Positions 6,015-8,610 of a DNA stretch of 8,610 nt are shown here, piece after piece. The number at the start of each line of letters is the position of its first letter. Positions within the stretch are counted from its first letter, which is position 1. Both the position numbers and the translations under genes were made by a program. The stretch is from Rhodospirillales bacterium. GTDB lineage: Bacteria; Pseudomonadota; Alphaproteobacteria; Micavibrionales; UBA2020. Under the pieces are notes generated by a model. That model made no database searches, had not been told where the DNA came from, and was given only the letters and a program-made list of their open reading frames with translations. The DNA lies in contig JAHFPI010000073.1 in NCBI GenBank assembly GCA_023266795.1, positions 1 to 8,610 on the forward strand. The letters are read 5' to 3'.

Positions 6015-6839
6015 ATGAGAAACGTTCTTTATACTTCCTTTTCGGCGCTTATCCTGCTGCTGATGCTGGCAATCCCGGCGCTGGCTCAGGAACTGCCATT
6101 TATGCGCCCTGAAGAACTGCCGCAGATCGACAGCGGCACAGTCAAGGAAATCCTCAAATCAGACCTGATACTGCTGGACAACAATAAGCGTTACAAACTC
6201 GATAATATGCGCATACCGCCCTATGAAGATGCCTCGGCTCTGGACGAGTTAAAGCGCGAGTTCCTGAATAAAAGCGTAACCATTTATACGTATCACGATC
6301 CGGACAACAACTTTGACCGGTATGGCGTGCCCCTCGCTCATGTTGTACGCGACGACAACAAAGCGTGGATTCAGGGAGATATGATCTCAAAGGGCCTGGC
6401 TTGGGCCTTCAGTTCTGAAACAAGCAGGAAAATGATGGATCCCCTGCTGCAAATGGAACAAAAGGCGCGCGCTCAGCATTTGGGCTTCTGGGCAAATCCG
6501 ATATATGCCATCAAAACACCAAATAACGTGAAGAACTACACAAGCAGCTACCAGATTGTCGAAGGCAAAATCCTGAGCGTGGCCACAAAGCAGGACACTA
6601 TATTTTTTAACTTCGGCGAAGATTGGAAAACTGACTTTACCCTCCGGGTTTCAGCGAAAAACTGGGGGCTGTATTTTTTAAAGGATATATCGGATAAGGA
6701 TCTCCGCAAAATCCTTGACCCCCTCACCTGGAAAAATCGCGAAGTGCGTGTCCGTGGCTGGGTGGAAGAAAGTAACGGGCCGCTGATGGAAGTGACGCAT
6801 ATAGAGCAAATAGAATTTCCGCCTGCCGCAAAAAAATGA
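6015..6839 (+). CDS. Secreted SNase-like (thermonuclease fold) protein with C-terminal OB-like domain
   Basis: A 274-aa precursor. Residues 1-24 form a Sec signal peptide (hydrophobic core LILLLMLAI, cleavage likely after PALA), so it should be periplasmic. Residues about 41-160 resemble the staphylococcal nuclease fold, with DRYGVPLAHVV (101-111) and the late element QKARAQHLGFWA (149-160). Residues about 178-268 resemble the C-terminal part seen in many alphaproteobacterial thermonuclease-family proteins (NFGEDWKTDF, EVRVRGWVEESNGPLMEVTH). Compared with SNase, Arg35, Asp40, Glu43 and Arg87 align by eye to K61, R66, P69 and V105; the usual DRYGR is DRYGV here. Nuclease activity is therefore doubtful. 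The ATG is chosen because it starts the signal peptide; the ribosome site is weak (GAAAGA). The stop overlaps the next start as ATGA. Confidence 0.75.
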   Translation: MRNVLYTSFSALILLLMLAIPALAQELPFMRPEELPQIDSGTVKEILKSDLILLDNNKRYKLDNMRIPPYEDASALDELKREFLNKSVTIYTYHDPDNNFDRYGVPLAHVVRDDNKAWIQGDMISKGLAWAFSSETSRKMMDPLLQMEQKARAQHLGFWANPIYAIKTPNNVKNYTSSYQIVEGKILSVATKQDTIFFNFGEDWKTDFTLRVSAKNWGLYFLKDISDKDLRKILDPLTWKNREVRVRGWVEESNGPLMEVTHIEQIEFPPAAKK

Positions 6840-7813
6840 TATTCCATCCCTCCGCACTTTTAACGCTCTATCCTCCGTTAGATTTATTCGCCAGCGGCGC
6901 CCTGAAGGTGGATGACATCCACACGCTCTACTACGAACAATCCGGCAATCCAAAAGGCATTCCCGTTGTTTTTCTGCATGGCGGCCCCGGCGCGGGAGCT
7001 GCGCCAAAACACCGTCAATTCTTCGATCCACAGCATTACCGGATTATTATTTTTGATCAGCGCGGCGCCGGACGCTCAACCCCGCAGGGCGAACTGCGCC
7101 AAAATACAACTGCTCACTTAATCTCGGACATTGAACAACTCAGGATACACCTTCAGATCGACCGCTGGCACGTTTTCGGGGGATCATGGGGCAGCACCCT
7201 CGCGCTGGCCTATGCCATCCAGCATCCTCTTCGTGTTTTAAGCCTGACCCTGCGCGGTATTTTCCTCATGCGACAGCAGGAAATTCACGCGTTCCTGTAT
7301 AACATGCGCTCTACATTCCCGGAGGCGTGGAGAGATTTTGTCTCCCCCCTCTCCGCAAAAGAGCAGGACGACATCCTCAAAGCCTATTACCGGCTTCTGA
7401 CTCATCCGGATAAAACCATTCATCTTCCTGCAGCACAAAGATGGAGCGCATACGAGACCGCCTGCCTTCGACTTATTCCCGCCGCGCCTGCTGAAGGAAA
7501 TACCGAAGAAAATAACAACCCCGGATATGCCTACGCGATTGCACGGATCGAGTGCCATTATTTTGTTCATAATAAGTTCGATCCCGACGACTACCTGCTG
7601 CAGAACATCCACAAAATGAGGCACATCCCCTGCGCGATCATCCAGGGGCGCTACGATGTCGTGTGTCCGCCTGTCACTGCCTATGAACTTCACCAACGCT
7701 GGCCGGAGGCGCAATTTATCATAGTACCGGATGCCGGTCACGCCGCCTCCGAGCCCGGCATCACTAGTGAATTGATTAGGGCAACAAATGCCTTCCGTAC
7801 CATAAAAGCATAG
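6836..7813 (+). CDS. pip: Prolyl aminopeptidase (alpha/beta hydrolase, S33 family)
   Basis: Cleaves N-terminal proline from peptides; 325 aa, with no signal peptide, so cytoplasmic. The length and the beginning (LYPPLDLFASG at 11-21) match the proteobacterial family. The oxyanion motif HGGPG is at 48-52, then IIFDQRGAGRSTP at 71-83. The nucleophile elbow GGSWGS is at 115-120 with S117. The catalytic Asp is D274 in GRYD and the catalytic His is H302 in DAGH. IECHYF (238-243) carries the Glu that contacts the substrate amino group in this family. All catalytic residues are present, so it should be active. The ATG shares ATGA with the stop of the secreted SNase-like gene, which suggests translational coupling; the ribosome site is poor on its own. 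No terminator is visible after it. Confidence 0.93.
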   Translation: MIFHPSALLTLYPPLDLFASGALKVDDIHTLYYEQSGNPKGIPVVFLHGGPGAGAAPKHRQFFDPQHYRIIIFDQRGAGRSTPQGELRQNTTAHLISDIEQLRIHLQIDRWHVFGGSWGSTLALAYAIQHPLRVLSLTLRGIFLMRQQEIHAFLYNMRSTFPEAWRDFVSPLSAKEQDDILKAYYRLLTHPDKTIHLPAAQRWSAYETACLRLIPAAPAEGNTEENNNPGYAYAIARIECHYFVHNKFDPDDYLLQNIHKMRHIPCAIIQGRYDVVCPPVTAYELHQRWPEAQFIIVPDAGHAASEPGITSELIRATNAFRTIKA

Positions 7814-7820
7814 TTTTCGC

Positions 7821-7849
7821 TTGCCTCAAAAAATAACTCCCTCCATAGT
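7821..7849 (+). promoter_or_regulatory. Candidate sigma-70 promoter for the PagL-like gene
   Basis: TTGCCT (7821-7826) and CATAGT (7844-7849) are separated by 17 nt, each matching four of six consensus bases. This is in the 68-nt gap after pip, 32 nt before the next ATG. It is a reasonable but not strong match. Confidence 0.35.
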
Positions 7850-7866
7850 AATAACAGGGTTTAAAC

Positions 7867-7872
7867 AAGGAG
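7867..7872 (+). promoter_or_regulatory. Strong ribosome binding site of the PagL-like gene
   Basis: AAGGAG lies 9 nt before the ATG at 7882. It is the best ribosome site in the window and fixes the start of a gene whose end is outside the window. Confidence 0.8.
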
Positions 7873-7881
7873 ATAGCTACC

Positions 7882-8610
7882 ATGAAATTCAGGGTTTCCT
7901 CTCTCGTTATGGGTACTTCACTTTTGCTGTTTTGTTCCGTCTGCACGGCTGCCTTCGCTGACGGTATGCCTTTCAAAGAAAAACTGCCGCAGCCAGCTCC
8001 AGCCCCGGTCCAAAGTGACGTCCAGAATAATCAGCCGCCCGTTAACGTCACCCCTCCCGAGACACCGCCGCCACCGCCACCCGCAGCAGAAGCTGCACCG
8101 CCGCCCGTTGCGGCCGCAGAGCCGCCTAAAGCGGAACTTCCGCCACCGCCTGTTCCGGAATCAAGAGTGGTCGAGGTCCAGCCCAACACATCTTTCTTCG
8201 GCCTAAGTGTCGGGATGTATGACCCTTTCACGCATAATCAGAAGGCATCCTCCTTTAATCTGGAGTGGCAGCCTGGCCTCAAAATCGCCGGTTTCCTGCA
8301 GCCCCTCTTCGGCGCCATGGTGGCAACGAACGGCTCCATGCTGGGTTACGGCGGTCTTGGCGTACCCTTCAATATTACCGATCATGTGTTTATGATGCCC
8401 TCCGTCGCCGTTGGCGCCTACAAAAAAGGCGGCGGATACGATCTGAACAGAACGCTCGCCTTCCGGGCCGGCACTGAACTGGCATATCAGTTTGATGATA
8501 AAAGCCGGCTGGGCCTGAATATGCACGTATTGACCAACGGCCTTTCCACGCAGCGCCGCGACCGCACGGAAATCATCGGACTGGCCTACACAATGCCGTT
8601 CGCTATGCTT
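7882..8610 (+). CDS. PagL-like outer-membrane acyloxyacyl hydrolase family protein, 3' end missing
   Basis: 243 codons are open to the window edge with no stop. Residues 1-26 form a signal peptide ending AFA, so the protein is exported. Residues about 37-95 are a proline/alanine-rich linker with runs of proline. Residues about 103-243 resemble the PagL lipid A 3-O-deacylase beta-barrel: GYGGLGVPFNI, then PSVAVGAYKKGGGYDLN, AFRAGTELAYQFDDKSRLGL, and LAYTMPF near the end. PagL uses a His-x-Ser pair and a Glu 14 residues after the His. Here the region reads MHVLTNGLS with H215, T218 and E230, so the His is one position off and Ser is replaced by Thr. Activity is uncertain. A generic small outer-membrane barrel is the alternative. 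It has its own strong ribosome site and a candidate promoter, so it may be separate from pip. Confidence 0.72.
   Translation, partial: MKFRVSSLVMGTSLLLFCSVCTAAFADGMPFKEKLPQPAPAPVQSDVQNNQPPVNVTPPETPPPPPPAAEAAPPPVAAAEPPKAELPPPPVPESRVVEVQPNTSFFGLSVGMYDPFTHNQKASSFNLEWQPGLKIAGFLQPLFGAMVATNGSMLGYGGLGVPFNITDHVFMMPSVAVGAYKKGGGYDLNRTLAFRAGTELAYQFDDKSRLGLNMHVLTNGLSTQRRDRTEIIGLAYTMPFAML

Noticed and set aside
8031..8231. Minus-strand frame with a glycine-rich product
   Set aside because: It is the reverse reading of the proline-rich linker of the PagL-like gene; the glycine runs mirror CCG/CCA codons.
1..8610. Mobile elements, CRISPR array, integration sites or a multi-gene defence system
   Set aside because: No transposase, integrase, spaced repeats, long terminal repeats or defence-type domains are visible; the content is housekeeping and envelope genes.

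Overview
The window looks like chromosomal core sequence of an alphaproteobacterium of moderate GC. The signs are a divergent dnaG-rpoD / carD locus, an RpoD with the alphaproteobacterial C-terminus (ending RSFLDT), a CarD/CdnL regulator, and envelope genes with Gram-negative signal peptides. I cannot assign an order. I see no insertion sequence, phage gene, CRISPR array or integration scar.

Left half, minus strand (1-4140): read in its own direction this is dnaG (primase), rpoD (housekeeping sigma factor), then a CAT-anticodon tRNA best read as tRNA-Ile2, then a hairpin that may end the unit. The genes are close together (62 nt, then 18 nt) and could be one transcript. The rpsU gene that heads the classical macromolecular synthesis operon is not present here.

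Middle (4057-4336): a 280-base divergent intergenic region separates dnaG from carD. It holds an AT-rich core with a 10-bp palindrome that reads as a perfect -10 box on both strands, two small stem-loops in the dnaG leader, and a possible short ORF overlapping the carD start. The primary sigma factor and a regulator that acts on sigma-70-type holoenzyme promoters therefore diverge from a possibly shared promoter core.

Right half, plus strand (4337-8610): carD with an unusual lysine-rich N-terminal extension and a strong terminator; a PPP-type phosphatase homologue that has lost most metal ligands; a secreted SNase-like protein with a C-terminal OB-like part and substituted catalytic residues; a prolyl aminopeptidase that overlaps it by 4 bases and looks intact; and a secreted outer-membrane PagL-like (lipid A deacylase family) protein with a proline-rich linker, cut by the window end.

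The most notable observation is that three of the four genes downstream of carD have recognisable enzyme folds but altered active-site residues. The phosphatase homologue is the clearest case. These are alignments by eye against remembered family motifs and need profile and structure checks.
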